Assembly (NCBI GenBank): GCA_030549335.1
Contig: CM060188.1
Span: 5,332,001 to 5,396,000, forward strand
DNA from: Pontederia crassipes
Taxonomy: Eukaryota > Streptophyta > Magnoliopsida > Commelinales > Pontederiaceae
Direction: 5' to 3'
DNA length: 64,000 bases
Both the position numbers and the translations under genes were made by a program. Below are positions 46,500 through 59,180 of the stretch, piece after piece (the stretch's first letter is position 1; each line of letters begins with the position of its first letter). The notes under the pieces are model-generated. The model was given only the letters and a program-made list of their open reading frames with translations. It was not told the origin of the DNA and ran no database searches.

Positions 46500-46930
46500 G
46501 AAGTACATTGTACAACAGAAAACTCACAGCTAAGAAAATGACATGAACACTGCACGGTATCTTGCGGTTCTGCAAATTTCTTTTCCCTTGCGCTCAAGAT
46601 GGCATCCTTCACGAATTCAGGGGTGCATTCGAACATATCAACAAATTTACTTCCAGAAGCGTTGTCCCTGCTGCTGCCAATCCCGTCATTCACCCCATTT
46701 TGAACAGCATCTTGCAGAGCACTTTGATCGTCACAATCGCTCAAATAGAATACTCACCTATCACCAGGCCTTCCACTTGAGCACATCGTGGAAGACAAAA
46801 TGCAACTGCAGTCCCAGGTTCTGCCACACCTAAAGGAGGACCAATTGGATTATTCTGACGGAGTTCATAACCTCTCTGCAACTCGAACTCTGATCAAAGT
46901 TATCAAACCTGCGTGATAATTAAACATGAG
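46500..46930 (-). other. Possible exons of an unidentified minus-strand gene
   Basis: On the minus strand an acceptor (ACGCAG, just left of 46915) is followed by an open segment reading FELQRGYELRQNNPIGPPLG and AEPGTAVAFCLPRCAQVEGL, ending in a donor-like ATAGgtgagt near 46755. A second open segment (about 46744-46545) reads SALQDAVQNGVND and FVDMFECTPEFVKDAILSAR. The splice phases between the two do not fit simply, and a stop lies between them if read through. I do not recognise the protein. It could be an old gene fragment or the 3' end of a gene whose other exons I cannot see. It lies downstream of, and on the same strand as, the PPR gene. Confidence 0.3.
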
Positions 46931-48257
46931 AAAAGTAATCAGTGCATGCTCAACTTGTTAGCGATGGATGCCAATGTTATACTGATTTACTCAACTTATC
47001 TTGACAAATCAGATCATATTCATGGATTGAATTGAAGAGCATATCGGGTGGGACAGGTTGTTCTACATCAGAGAAAGTGGCATGTGCATGAAGCCGGCAC
47101 CATCAGCCTCATGACAAGGGAAAATGATATGCGTGTGGGATCAGTTTGCTTAAACTGACTACTTAAGGTCCCTATTCAACTTCTAGATTTTCATAATTTT
47201 CTCTTTTGATGTGCTAATCTGTTTTTGCCCCCGAAAAAAATTTCTGTTCTGATCAACACAAGTAGTTTTCTTAAATTCAAATCAGTATTGGATTCCTTTC
47301 CTGATTGCATGAATTTTCCTTTTACAGATAAGCAGTTTTTAAAAGGGAAAACATGAGTACAGCTCACGCACCTTTCCACCAGCTCCAGCTTGAGTTGTTT
47401 TTTACTCCATTCCAGCAATAAGTAATACACAAGTCCTTCCCTGAAATAGAGTAGCAGATGAAAATTCGGAATGCACAATTTGGAAGAATGTAAAATCTTA
47501 TGATTTCATCATTCAAATGTAATTAATGGTAATTAATGGTTAATGTCAAAAAGAAATGAGGAAAACAATCAAAACTCTATTATGTTTGATTATATATAAG
47601 ATTTTTCATGATCATGCTTCCATTTTATATACACTTATGATTAGATCCATTAATAAAATCATTCAGTACTAAACCAACCTGAGATCAACTTTACCTTCAC
47701 CACAGAGTCCTCAAAGCAAAAAATAGTCACAACAACAGCAGACACTTTTGGGGTCTTCGGGTATTTCTTTCATATCTAATACAACTTTCTAAATGTGTCA
47801 GATCGAATGAGGGGTGGGCCCCTTTGACTTGTTGAGTTCAAATGAATTCATTTATTTTTTTTATTTACTTTCTTTGTGTTAGATATTTGGGCCTTCCTTT
47901 ATGACAGAAAAGAAATTGAAGTTTGGATTAGATGGCATTTTTATTGTCCCTCTTTTCTTGTATAATCATGAGTTACTGTACATACTTCCCTCCTCCAGCA
48001 GTTCCCACCAAGAACTTGACCCCACTCTGGTCTACAAGTCACACTGATCCCATGCTCATCTAACTATTAATAGAGACAGATAAGTACACATAAAAAGAAG
48101 ATTTAGTAACGTTAAATATCATACCTGTGGGGCAGGTTATCTAATGTGGTCAGATACAAGTAATCTCGCATCATGAAAATTGAAATCAACAAAGTTGCAG
48201 TAATTGCACATACCTTCATTAAATATATAATGCAGCATAAACATATTTAGGCTCTTC
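46931..48257. other. Intergenic, no clear gene
   Basis: On the minus strand, 47000-47080 reads DVEQPVPPDMLFNSIHEYD in an open frame, and 47375-47440 sits between acceptor- and donor-like sites (ttcagGGAAGG .. AAAGgtgcgt). Neither could be joined into a convincing model with the segments at 46500-46930. Confidence 0.3.
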
Positions 48258-48276
48258 GAGTATAGTGATCACTTAA

Positions 48277-48426
48277 GCCCGGATAAAGGAGGAGGGTTGT
48301 GTTAGGCTCCGACAGCCAGCGTAAAACCCTGTCGAATCTCATGAACATGAATCAACGAATGCGTCGTATGATCCATGTAGCCGACCCCACCTAGTGGGAT
48401 AAGGCTTTGTTGTTGTTGTTGTTGTT
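48277..48426 (+). mobile_element. RTE-type LINE (or Au-like SINE) 3' tail, 150 bp, with 19-bp target duplication
   Basis: The insert GCCCGGATAAAGGAGGAGGG.. to ..CTTTGTTGTTGTTGTTGTT is flanked by perfect copies of GAGTATAGTGATCACTTAA at 48258-48276 and 48427-48445. It is collinear with the tail at 37756-37945 but truncated further at the 5' end, and lacks an internal stretch of about 10 bases (AATATATTAGAATGA-like in the other copy). Confidence 0.93.
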
Positions 48427-48681
48427 GAGTATAGTGATCACTTAAATGACAAGAAAGCTGCCACAGCATCAATAAGGTCATTCAGTACTGTACAGACCTG
48501 AGGTCAACCTGAAATGAGCACAAGCATTCACATTGCATCATCACAGTAGTTGCCTTTAATCATGCGTCCTATCACCAATCAGACATGGAAAAGAGAGATT
48601 TAATAGAAAATGCACCATTTCTCTTAATTTAGTGAAAACAGTATAATTTGAAGGGCTTGAGAGCTTATTGGTACCTTCTAG

Positions 48682-50756
48682 TCACGTAAGTAAAAGTTGG
48701 GCATCTTCAAACAAAGTAAAATCTGTGGTCCTTGAGAGTCTATCCATCTGTGCTTTGAGAACTCTCAAGATTCCATAAATTTCATGTCGATATGGGTGTC
48801 TCTTGTCTTTTACCAGAAATACATGTACCTTCTTCCCAATCTCAATCCAACTACAACCTGGTTCCTTAACGACACTTCTCTCCCTCATTAATCTCCTCAT
48901 TCTCATTACATCTGCCCATCTTCCTATCTCAGCATACATGTTTGAGAGCAGAACATAAGGTCCTGAATTCTTAGAATCAAGCTCAAAAAGCCTCTTTGCT
49001 GCCCATTCTCCAATTTCCACATTCCGATGCAACCTGCATGCTGCAAGCAAGGAGCTCCAAAGAACAGAATCAGGAGCTATTGGCATCTCCCTGATCATTA
49101 TTTCCACTTCTTCCAGGTGCCCAGCACGACCAAGAAGATCAACCATGCATGTGTAGTGATCTTTAGATGGAAGGAGTCCATATTTTTCAGTCATGGAGTC
49201 GAAGTACTTACGACCTTCTTCCACAAGTCCTGCATGACTGCAAGCTGATAGAACCCCTATCAAAGTCACATGATCTGGACTCTCACCAGCTAACAGCATT
49301 TGTTTGAAAAGATGCACAGCATGTTCACCATGCCCATTTTGTGCATACCCCACGATTACAGCATTCCATGACACCTTATCTCGACAAGCCATTTTTTCAA
49401 ATGCTTTACCCCCTTCATATACTGACCCACATTTAAGGTACATGTCTATAAGTGAGTTTCCACAAAAACATCAGAATCTGGCCCCATCTCAAACCGGAAG
49501 CCATGTTTCAGAACATGTGTATGAGCTTGTTTTCCAACCTGAACATTTGCAAGGTTAGCACATGCACTGAGAATGTTACCAAATGTATAATGGGTTGGCC
49601 AAACAGCTTCCTTCTTTAACCTGACGAACAACCTTAATGCTTCTTCATTTTCCCCATTTTGCGTATACCCTGCTATTAGTGCATTCCATGCAACAATATT
49701 CCGCTCTGTCATATTCATAAACACAGACTTTGCATCATGCACGCTAACTGACCTCGACAAGCCACTAATCATAGATGTTTCTGAGACAATACTCCTGATA
49801 GGCATCCGATTGAAAATGTTGCGAGCTTCATGTATCCTCCTACACTTTGCATACATATCTACTAATGCATTGTTCAAGATCAAATCATTCCTATACCTGT
49901 CAAATTTAACTGCCCTCGCATGAATTTGCATGCCTTCTTTGATAGCTGACAAACTGGCGCATGCACTAACGACACTGGCAAGAGTAACCTCATCGTACTC
50001 CACTCCAGCTTCCATCATCATCTCGAATAAATCCAACGCCTCGCCTGCTGGTCCATTCTGCTCAAAGCATGAAATTAAGCTGTTCCAGGAGACTCTATTC
50101 CTCTCACTCATTCCTTGGAAAACTCTCAGCGCATCGAAGGGCCTCCTGCACTTAGAATACATGTCGACAAGCGCGCTGCCCATGTACACGTCGTCGGAGA
50201 GTCTCGACTTGGATATCAAAGCATGAATCTGACATCCAGTACCCAAGTCCATGAGCCCCGCACATGAGCTTAGAGCGCTCGAAAATGAGTAAGCGTTGAG
50301 CACAAAGTCCTCTGCGTGCATGGCGGCGAAGTATTCCAACGCTTCCCCGAAGCGCCCGTGCTGGGCGAAGCCAGAGACCATCGAGTTCCAGGAGCACTGG
50401 TCCGGCTCGGGCATGGACTCGAAGAGCTCCCTCCCTCGATCGACGAAGCCGGACTTCGTGAGAGCGCCGATTAAACTGTTCCAAGTGAAGACGTTCCTGT
50501 GGGTCATTCGGTCAAATAACTTAAGTGCGTCATCCAAGCTGCCGCATTTCCCGTAGGCGTCGATGAGGCGGTTCTGGGCAAAGGTTTCCGAGGCGAAGCG
50601 GGTCTTCAGGATGCGCGCGTGGACGTAGCGGCAGTCGAGGAGGGAGTTGGAATCGACGCAGGATTTGAGGAGATGGGAGAAGAGGTCGGAGTCCGGTAGG
50701 GAGAGGTCGGAGACGCGCGCGAGGCGCTTGGAGAGGGACGCCGCCGTGCCCGTCAT
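48682..50756 (-). CDS. SLO2: SLO2-like E+ class PPR protein (organelle RNA editing), frameshifted
   Basis: Intronless minus-strand gene opening at 50756 (MTGTAASLSKRL). Pentatricopeptide repeats of the PLS type run through it: NVFTWNSLIGAL, DQCSWNSMVSGFAQHGR, RVSWNSLISCFEQNGPAGEAL, NIVAWNALIAGYTQNGENEEAL. An E/E+ end follows (SNSGPYVLLSNMY-like, EPGCSWIEIGKKVHVFLVKD) and there is no DYW domain. Repeat order and signature phrases match Arabidopsis At2g13600 (SLO2), a mitochondrial C-to-U editing factor, so orthology is likely. Near 49465 one G is missing: VFVETHL-stop replaces the family's VFVGNSLIDMY, and the rest continues in the next frame from about 49450 to the stop at 48682. The span of 2075 nt is one short of 692 codons. 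All other codons are open, so this is either a very recent mutation or a sequence error. Confidence 0.93.
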
Positions 50757-52790
50757 CCCATTGCTCTGCGATGGTGACCGATACGAATCAGACGATACAA
50801 AGTTTCAAGTTTGTGTACAACTCTCCAAAAAGACGACGACCTGCGGTCATAGACTTCAGGTTGCATCATCATCACTTCTCTATATGAGATATATTTCTTT
50901 TAAGTAGGCTCGGCCCTCGGTAAATTATACCAAATATCCTTTAATTTTTACGTTTGCTCAACGATATTTTTCGACTTTACTTTGTAACAGCGATACTCTT
51001 CATCTTCAAACTTATTACATGAAATATCCTCTCGATCGAGAATACTCGATTTCTCGATCGGTCTGCTGACGTGACGATACACTCTATCAGTCACGTAGAA
51101 GAGTCATTCGACGTGACACCATCACGTGAGCAAAGTAATAATAAAATAATAATAAAATAATAATAAAACAAATAGGAAAAATGATTGTCTAGATAATATG
51201 CTACTTTTTTAATCTCAAAATGGAGATCGACAACTCAATAAAAATAATATATAATTTTTTTCGATGAAATTAGCATCCGACTAATCTGATGTTCGAACGA
51301 AAATGATATAAATAAATACTAATCAAAGTAATGATTCTAGAAATCAAACTTAGAACTGTTACTACCCAACAGTCTCAAGACATAATCCATTATTCTTGAT
51401 TAAATAATAATATATAAATTGAAAATTAAGAAACGCGACACTTTCAAGTTCCAGCTCAATTCCCATAGTCAAATTATTTAAATTTTAATAGCAAATTTAT
51501 TGTAAAAATAATAATAAACAAGCTTCACCAACTAATCTAATTAATAATTTAGGATTGATCGTATCTATAATAATTATTAATTGATAATACATAATTTATA
51601 ATCAAACATAATAATTATTCATACTATCATTTATTATAAATCAATAATCAATTGATAATGAATTAATTATGACATTATTTAATAACTATTAATTTATTAT
51701 TCATCGAACATAAAGTTCAAATGGCTAGAATTAATAATTAATTAACTCTTGATATCAATCATAAAATTCATAATTAATTGTATTTTTGTTTATGCTTCAA
51801 ATCATAAATATTATTTCAGTCATAAAGGCTACTTTTATTTATTCTTTAATTTTTAACATCATTCATAATTACTATATGTTTATTTATGATATTGTATATC
51901 CATGCAACGTTTAAGAAACTACAACATCGTGTGTGTATTTATGATATTGTATGTGCATGTGGCATTCCGAAAAATATATGATTGTGTGTTGAATATGGAT
52001 TCGATCATGTGAAAAATGCTAAAATCAAGCTCACCCTAAAAATGGGCTTTCTTAGGATAAATTGTGAATCCATAGATTGACCCCGGTTCATGGGCATAAA
52101 AAAATGTTATTAAAACTAATAAGAAAAAAAATCTAAACAATCCAATCAACAAAAAGAAAATTTACACATGAGATGAACTTCTCTTCAAAATCTAAAGTTA
52201 AAGGGGGATTTTATCTTTTGTGTGTATTACCTTCCGCCCGCTTAATTAGTCTTTATTCGGAGGAAATCTTTTCCTAAATCATATTCTTGATTAAGAAATT
52301 AGTCAATTATCTCTTTAAATTCTTAAAATGTTCTTCTAATTATATTTTAACCCTTCATTATTATTTGAGAACAAAGCAAAAAAAATTTTAAAAAAATTAA
52401 TATGCATCCTTTTCTTTAAATTTGTTTTCTTTTCAATTCGATATTATTTTTAATCTCATAATTAGACTTATAATGGGAGAATGAAAGTAAAAAGTTAGCA
52501 TAAACAAATTGGTAGAAAAAATAGATATTTAATAAAGATAGCTGACTATGTTTTCCTAAAAAGAAAATAAATCACAATTAAAAATAAAAAAGAGAACATG
52601 TAAAACTATGGGTGTATTTATTTTTGTTGATAAAAAATAAAAGATAAGTTTAGGCACTGATAAGTAATTTATTGACTAAAATTTATTCTTAAAAAAAGTA
52701 ATCATATATTTAATTAAAATGTTTGAAATTAATCATAACTAGTTATTTAAGACTAAACTTATTTATTTATTTCTCTGAAAAAATAAGCAA
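50757..52790. other. Promoter of the PPR gene, then AT-rich spacer
   Basis: 50757-50910 is the probable leader and promoter. At about 50920-51130 a segment CAAATATCCTTTAATTTTTACGT.., CTCGATCGAGAATACTCGATTTCTCGATCGG and CACGTAGAAGAGTCATTCGACGTGAC resembles ends of the foldback family at 9185 and 37320-37500. The rest is AT-rich without coding similarity. Confidence 0.4.
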
Positions 52791-52791
52791 A

Positions 52792-52986
<195 letters not shown>

Positions 52987-54086
52987 TTAACTTTTCTATT
53001 GATAGGTACATTTGATTTCTCCTTATCAATCGCGTTATCATATTATTAAACATTAAATTACTTTTAAGTTTGCTTATAAATTACTTAAAATCTTAGCCAA
53101 AGATAGTCCATGTATGATATTAATGGTTCCATGGAGGGCCACCCTAAACCCTATACCAAAGCAAATGGGAGTCATACTTCGGCTGGTCGAAGATCAAGGC
53201 GGTCGGCAAATGAGCGAATGGGAGCCATTCACGATGCAACCAAGCTGCGTTTGAAAATAAAATCGTAGTTATTTCAAAATTTTCAGTGAATAGTTGAATT
53301 GATAGATTAGTTTGAGACATGTTTAAATGAAGTGAAATTTATAAATAAAATAATTGATGTGATAAAAAAGTAGATGTGATAAATTAATTTTTAGTGAGTG
53401 TTTGAATTAAAAATAGTTATTACATATATAAAGAATACATTTATTAAATAATTAAAATAAAAAGTATAAATAAAAATTTTATGAAAATAATTGTTAAAAA
53501 TATATTATTTAAATATAAAAATTGTTTTTTTAAATAAATTATATGTAATAAAATATTGATTTTTTAATGAAATAATAAGTAATGAATAATAGTATATTAA
53601 CCATTTATTATAAATATTTTATATTTATTACATAATTTGTTTTATATAAAAAAGGGAAAATAGAGAAAATGGAAAAAGAAAAAATAAATTCAAATAAAAA
53701 ATGTGAAAAAAAAAAGAGCACCGCTTGATTCCACGAATATATGGGATAGAGCTAGGGTCATGTGACCCTCATCTCGAGAACCAAGCTACCTTTTGGTATA
53801 TGAGGAACCAGTGAGTGGTGCAGTTTGGTTACCAAAACAAACGCTGCCAAAGAGTTAAAAGAGAGGGAATTTGATTTTCATAAGGGTTGGATATCTAAAT
53901 CTAATGAGCAAGATATATAAATACTGATCCATTGATGAAAATTGAGCGGTTGAGATCACTTTTTCTACTCAATATATATATATAATGAATAATTTAATTA
54001 TTTATAATTTAAAACATTGATGACTTAATCACAATTTCAAAGTTCCAAGCACCTCTGCATACTTCAAGATAGGTTAAATCCTATGG
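52987..54086. other. AT-rich intergenic DNA
   Basis: No gene recognised. A small GC-richer piece at 53100-53250 has no coding similarity that I can identify. Confidence 0.4.
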
Positions 54087-54605
54087 TAGTGTTTGGTTGA
54101 GAACTTTGTAAAGTTCTGCCAAACACTCGCTTGAGTTCACATGGACTCCACCAGAATTAAAATTCTAGTCAACTCGTTTAGTTTCGATTAAAATGTAGAA
54201 CTTGCAAACTATAAAATAATCATGAGAATTTTTGCGTCAAATTAACATCGAACTTGACTAAACACATAGGTAGAACTTAGTCGTCAAGTCAAATTTGTTT
54301 CGGAACTAAAATTCTGCAGGTTTGCTCTCGTCAAACACAGTGAGAACTTATGCAAATCCTCCCAAACACCAACTAAAATTTTCATGAGTCCCAAGGAAAC
54401 TTTAATTCTGGTCAACCAATTAGTTTCAGCCAAAAAGTTTCGATGGAGAGCTAGAACTTGCACGTTCTAGTTGCATTTACGTCTTGTCAATATTATAAAA
54501 TTCTTGATGCTTGGAACTTTGGGAAATCGCAATGCACGTACCCTTGTGTCAAATCATAAAGTTTCCAAAATTGAAGTTCTCATGTTCTACTTTAGCCAAA
54601 CACAG
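54087..54605. mobile_element. hAT-like MITE(s) with GTGTTTGG ends
   Basis: Starts TAGTGTTTGGTTGAGAACTT and ends GTTCTACTTTAGCCAAACACAG, imperfect inverted repeats. The internal sequence GTCAAACACAGTGAGAAC..CCCAAACACCAAC at 54325-54372 suggests that two related copies lie side by side. No ORF of interest. Confidence 0.65.
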
Positions 54606-55267
54606 TCATAATGTCAACTCCTCCAACTCGTTATTTACTAGTTGAGGTACTAGTTTGACTGAAAATAAGTGGAGGCATGAAAATATGAAATGATTCATCT
54701 CACTGAGAACTATTAAAAGTGCACTTGTCAAAGATAATACAAAGAAACACCCGAAGCCTAGACAAGCATGCATCACATAATTAACAATCATTTACACGAC
54801 AAGGAGCCATATCTGATAAAGAAAATTCACAACGTCATGTTACAAGAGTACCCAAATAGTCTTACCTAATATATATTAGATAATTAATGACCGACGAGAA
54901 AACAAAATAAAAAATATATGCAAAATGGGCAGGTGAACCTTCCAAGTCCCAATTTAGCCGAAGAGAAATAGAAAATAAAACTAATCAGCTACCGACTTTG
55001 TTTCATTCACACTAATTAAGCTCCTCCTCCTCCTCTTTTTCTTCATCTTTTCCTGCAACTTTTTGTGAAGCCACACCCTCCAATGATGCTAAGGAACGAT
55101 GATGACCTTTTTTTTATTGTGACAACGACGCAAACATGACCACGCATTCCTTGCAATGCGGATTAAAGTTATTACGAATGCATCTCTAATCCAATAAAAA
55201 CACACTTTTACTGTAAAAGCAGATGTCCCCATTAATTATAAATGTCCACGTTCTATTCCGGACATTC

Positions 55268-55317
<50 letters not shown>

Positions 55318-55416
55318 CCATGTTAACAAAATAGCTCGTTTTTAATCGAGAAAAAAATTTGTTAATAAACTTTTTTCGAATGAATATTTGTCAAAGGAGT
55401 ATGCTGCATGTCATTG

Positions 55417-55451
<35 letters not shown>

Positions 55452-57300
55452 GATAGTTGCCAATGAAATGAGTTGCAGTGGGATCATCCCTAGGTAGAGG
55501 ACCGCGGGGCATCCACGTTATTATACATATAGCTGCATGGCATTCAAATCGAACAAGTTGCACCTATCAAAAATAACAAATAATTTGAACAAGCTGCAGT
55601 GGTGCTAAATGCCTTTTTTTTTTCCCTTCTCATCCGTCAATTAATGTACGTAGACAGTATTTTTCATTGCCGTGTGGACTTGGGAAGACGCATTACGAAG
55701 ACTATCGTGGACTTGAATTGTACAATCTCACTTTTAATTTACTCCCTAATGTTAATTTCAGGTGGTTTTTGCACACAATTTGATTCATCATCAACTTGAT
55801 AGATTCAATATTTCTGTAAAAATAATAAAAACAAAAAAAACAAAATCATGGCCATATGGAATGAAGAGTGATATGATTGTTCTTAGTGGCCAAAGTGAGA
55901 CGAGGCGATTCCAAATTCTTTCTATGTGATTGATTGTTAAGTACGCTTTTGATTGTTAAGTACTCTGGTATTTTTTGGGCACTATATATAAAGGGTATGC
56001 TTGAGGCTAAAAGAAAAAAGGAGACTTTATTTTACCTTTCATGTCCATTCAAACATTTAATATAATTAAGTTATGACTTTGATCATATGGTTGCCTTCAT
56101 TATTTGCTTACGTTGGCTTCCGTCATTTTAACGTATATTTTTTCCCCGTTCGCAAACATAAGCAAGTTACGTAAATGACCATATGAAGAAATGCTGAAAA
56201 TAAGAGTCCATAGATGGTTTGATATTAAAAATCAAGAAGACGTGAAAGTAATTTAGTGCAAATTACAAACTATATTTCAAGATTGACATAATTTCAATCC
56301 GAGTCTAAACTTTTCTTTGCAAAAAAAGTTTAATTTATTTGCAAAAATTAAAAAAGGAAACAGTTAAATTTATTTAAACTTCAACTACTAATTTGGTAAG
56401 AAAGAAATTTCAACCACTAATTTGGTAAGAAAGAACCGCAGTTGAACCAATGTTTTCATGATCAAACCAGCAATTGGATCAGACTTTTTATTGGATCACG
56501 ATGGGACCGGTTCAATCAAATTCAACCACATTGAACCAAATTTTATTAAAATAATATTATTTATAATAATTATAAGGGTATAATATAAGTCATATGATAT
56601 AATATATAAATATTGTACTAATAACCTATTCGCAATATTAAAAACTAATATAACATAATTTTATTTATTAAAAGTTTTAATAATGATAAATAATAATGAT
56701 TAACATATAAATATAAATAGATTATTATTAATTTAATATCTATTATTTATTGATGATAGATTAATAAATTTTATCTTAAATTATTCTTTTTTCTTTAACA
56801 CTTTCCTTTTTATTCCATTATTTATGCTCAATTTTGAATACTTATTTTTTTTATTTCAATTCTTATTTAATTTTATAAATATCATATTCTCTCCATTTTT
56901 TACCTTTCTTATATTCATTTTCTTTTTTCTTTTTTAACTTTCCTATTTTTATCAATTTTTTTATTTTATTTTTTAAAACTTCAATTGAACCGATTCAACC
57001 GATTTTGATGGTTTCAACATAAAAAATAATTTTAATATCAAATCGAGCCTGATTACTAATGGATTCGTGATTGAATCAATTGAATCAATCGGTCCGATTT
57101 GATTTTGATAAGATTGAGTTAAACTTTCAAGTGGCATTTTTTTACTCGTGAAACTTTTTTCTTTTCGATAATTATGTTAAGCATGACGTAAAGCTTCGTC
57201 GCCGAGAGGACCAAGTTGGAGTCAACAGTAGTCGTAGTAATAATAATAAATTATTATTATTATTATTATTATTATTACGACTCACCATCCGTCCTCCATT
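54606..57300. other. AT-rich spacer with microsatellites and a TIR-like element
   Basis: Contains (TA)n at 55271-55316 and 55421-55449, and a (TTA)n/(TAA)n run at 57239-57278. At about 56440-57125 GAACCGGTTCAA-type words at both ends (GGGACCGGTTCAATCAAATTCAACC; CAATTGAACCGATTCAACCG, AATCGGTCCGATTTGATTTTGA) suggest another TIR element. No gene is recognised. Confidence 0.45.
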
Positions 57301-57409
57301 TTCATTTGTGCTTTACAAAAAAATATGTACCACGAGTTTAGTAGCACTAACAACGAGAAGAATATTTCCAGGCTTGGACATGAACCCTCGATCTGACGAC
57401 CCTCCACTC

Positions 57410-57945
57410 CATGGCGACGTGCTCGACATCGCCCGACGCCATCATCGTGCGCATCTCCACCCTCGATCTCCTCCAAGGAGTGGCGCGCCGCTGCAATCTC
57501 CACCCTCCGCAGCTCCCCGCGCCTACCCCCTAGCTCATCATCCACCTCCAGAGCTCCGGTGGCCGCCACCGCTGTCCCGGTGCCAGCATCGTCACGGTGG
57601 CCTTCAATCCCCTCTCGTGCACGTGGAGCCCCATCCCCTGCGCCATCATCGAAGATGCCCCGGCGGCACACCTCGCCTCCTACGTCTGTCGGAGTGGTGC
57701 TCGACTCTGCGCACTCTCCAGTTCCAAGCTCTCCCTAGCCACTGACCCCTTCGGCTCCATGTGGTGAGATCCCGAGCCCCCGAGCTACTAGCGGACGAAA
57801 CCCGCCGTGGCCGTCGTCGGGTCCCATGTGGTGGTGGCCAGCGGCGCCAGCCACTTCGAGGAGGAGGCGAGCACCGTCGAGGTTTCAGTGGGCACCGTCG
57901 GTGGGTGGCAGGACGGGAGCCGGTACTGGAGGCTTTTCATCTAAT
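57410..57945 (+). pseudogene. F-box/kelch-repeat protein remnant
   Basis: A GC-rich island in AT-rich DNA. Starting from an ATG near 57410 (MATCSTSPDAIIVRI), the frames carry EWRAAAISTLRSSPRLPP (post-F-box), then IVTVAFNPLSCTWSPIPC, LSLATDPFGSMW and AVAVVGSHVVVASGASHFEE. These phrases are those of plant F-box/kelch proteins, where the kelch repeats form a substrate-binding propeller for SCF ubiquitin ligases. The pieces lie in different frames and are separated by stops (TAG near 57531, TGA at about 57766, TAG near 57789). The kelch domain ends prematurely at about 57945. This is a decayed and truncated gene copy. Confidence 0.68.
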
Positions 57946-57954
57946 ACAAACTTA

Positions 57955-58265
57955 ATTTTGATCACGTGATCTTACGATCTTATTCAATTTTATACGATCT
58001 CATACGATTAATATAATTATTTAAATATTAATTAAAATATATTTATGATAATAAAAATTAATTTAGATGATGTTTAATATATTTTCTTTATTTTTAATTT
58101 TGATATAATTTTGCTTAAGAAGATAAAAAAATTAATTTACTAAGGTGTAATTTAATATTTAAATGCAAATTTTTTGTAAAAAAGATATTTATTATTTTAA
58201 AAATATATATTTTTATTAATATGTAGAATTTTATGATTCTCATTTCGATCTTATAATTCCTCTTT
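57955..58265. repeat. Dispersed AT-rich MITE-like repeat, copy B
   Basis: Collinear with copy A at 39890-40180 (ATTAATATAATTATTTAAATATTAATTAAAAT, TTAATTTAGATGATGTTTAATATAT, CTAAGGTGTAATTTAATATTTAAATGCAAATTT, TTTCGATCTTATAATTCCTCT). It starts with GATCTTACGATCTTATTCAATTTTATACGATCTCATACG, a run of GATCTTA words that is shorter in copy A. It inserts directly after the F-box/kelch remnant. Confidence 0.75.
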
Positions 58266-58684
58266 GATCTTATGTAACATCTCGATCGACTACCTTGATT
58301 TCTAATATAGAGTAGAATCTTTTGTGAAAAGCACTTGCAGCAACAAAACCTCCATTAGGAGATCTGACAATAAAAAACCCCATCATCCGTTGGTCCAATG
58401 AAGGACCCCATCAACACACATATATATTTAACCAAGAAAGAATAGCACTATGAATGATAAACCAACAAGATTAATAATTCTTATTCCGTGAATAATAAAC
58501 ATATAACCAAGCATAGCATGAATAAAATGACTAAAGTGTTAACATTTATGAAGACATTATGTGGTTGTTTGAGTGGGCCATCATTATATTGAAAACTTAA
58601 TGTCTAACTATGGTGTCTTATTGATCCTTATGCATAATGTTTCCGTTACTATATGTTTATTTATGATATTTGTATCAATGTTAT
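58266..58684. other. AT-rich intergenic DNA
   Basis: No feature recognised between the MITE copy and the GGTCGG-rich element. It may include decayed transposon sequence. Confidence 0.35.
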
Positions 58685-59180
58685 AAGATCCGGTCCAGCC
58701 ATCGACTCGGATTGATCAACGAGTCAGGTCAGACCGGTTGGACTGGGTCGAACCGGATGGTCGGACCGGATAATATAAATTAATAAAAGAATAAAATAAG
58801 TTAAAGAGATTGTTATAATATTATTTATATATAATATTTTATTTAACAAAAAATATTAATTATAGTATAATAAAGTAAAATAATATAATTCAGATTAAAT
58901 AATATAATAAATTAACATAAATTAAGTCATCAACATAAATAAATAAATTCTTATGAAGTAGTTATAAATAAAAAAAATATTAAAATAATTTTATATATGT
59001 GACAAGAAGATATTAAAATATAAATTTTCAAGCATATATATAAATATATATAATATGTCTAAATGTTTTAATATTTTATTTTTTTATTTTAGAAATTAAC
59101 CCGGTCGGGTCGGTCAAACTCGCCGGGTCGGCCGGTTGAACCCGAGTTTTGACCCTTCCCCGGGTTTCAACCGACCCGCG
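58685..59180. mobile_element. TIR-like element rich in GGTCGGACCGG, cut by the gypsy LTR
   Basis: The left block (GATCCGGTCCAGCCATCGACTCGG.., GGTCAGACCGGTTGGACTGGGTCGAACCGG) and right block (AACCCGGTCGGGTCGGTCAAACTCG, GGCCGGTTGAACCCGAGTTTTGACCC, CGGGTTTCAACCGACCCG) are related by inversion and flank an AT-rich core. The right end is interrupted by the LTR starting at 59181. The superfamily is not assigned. Confidence 0.5.
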
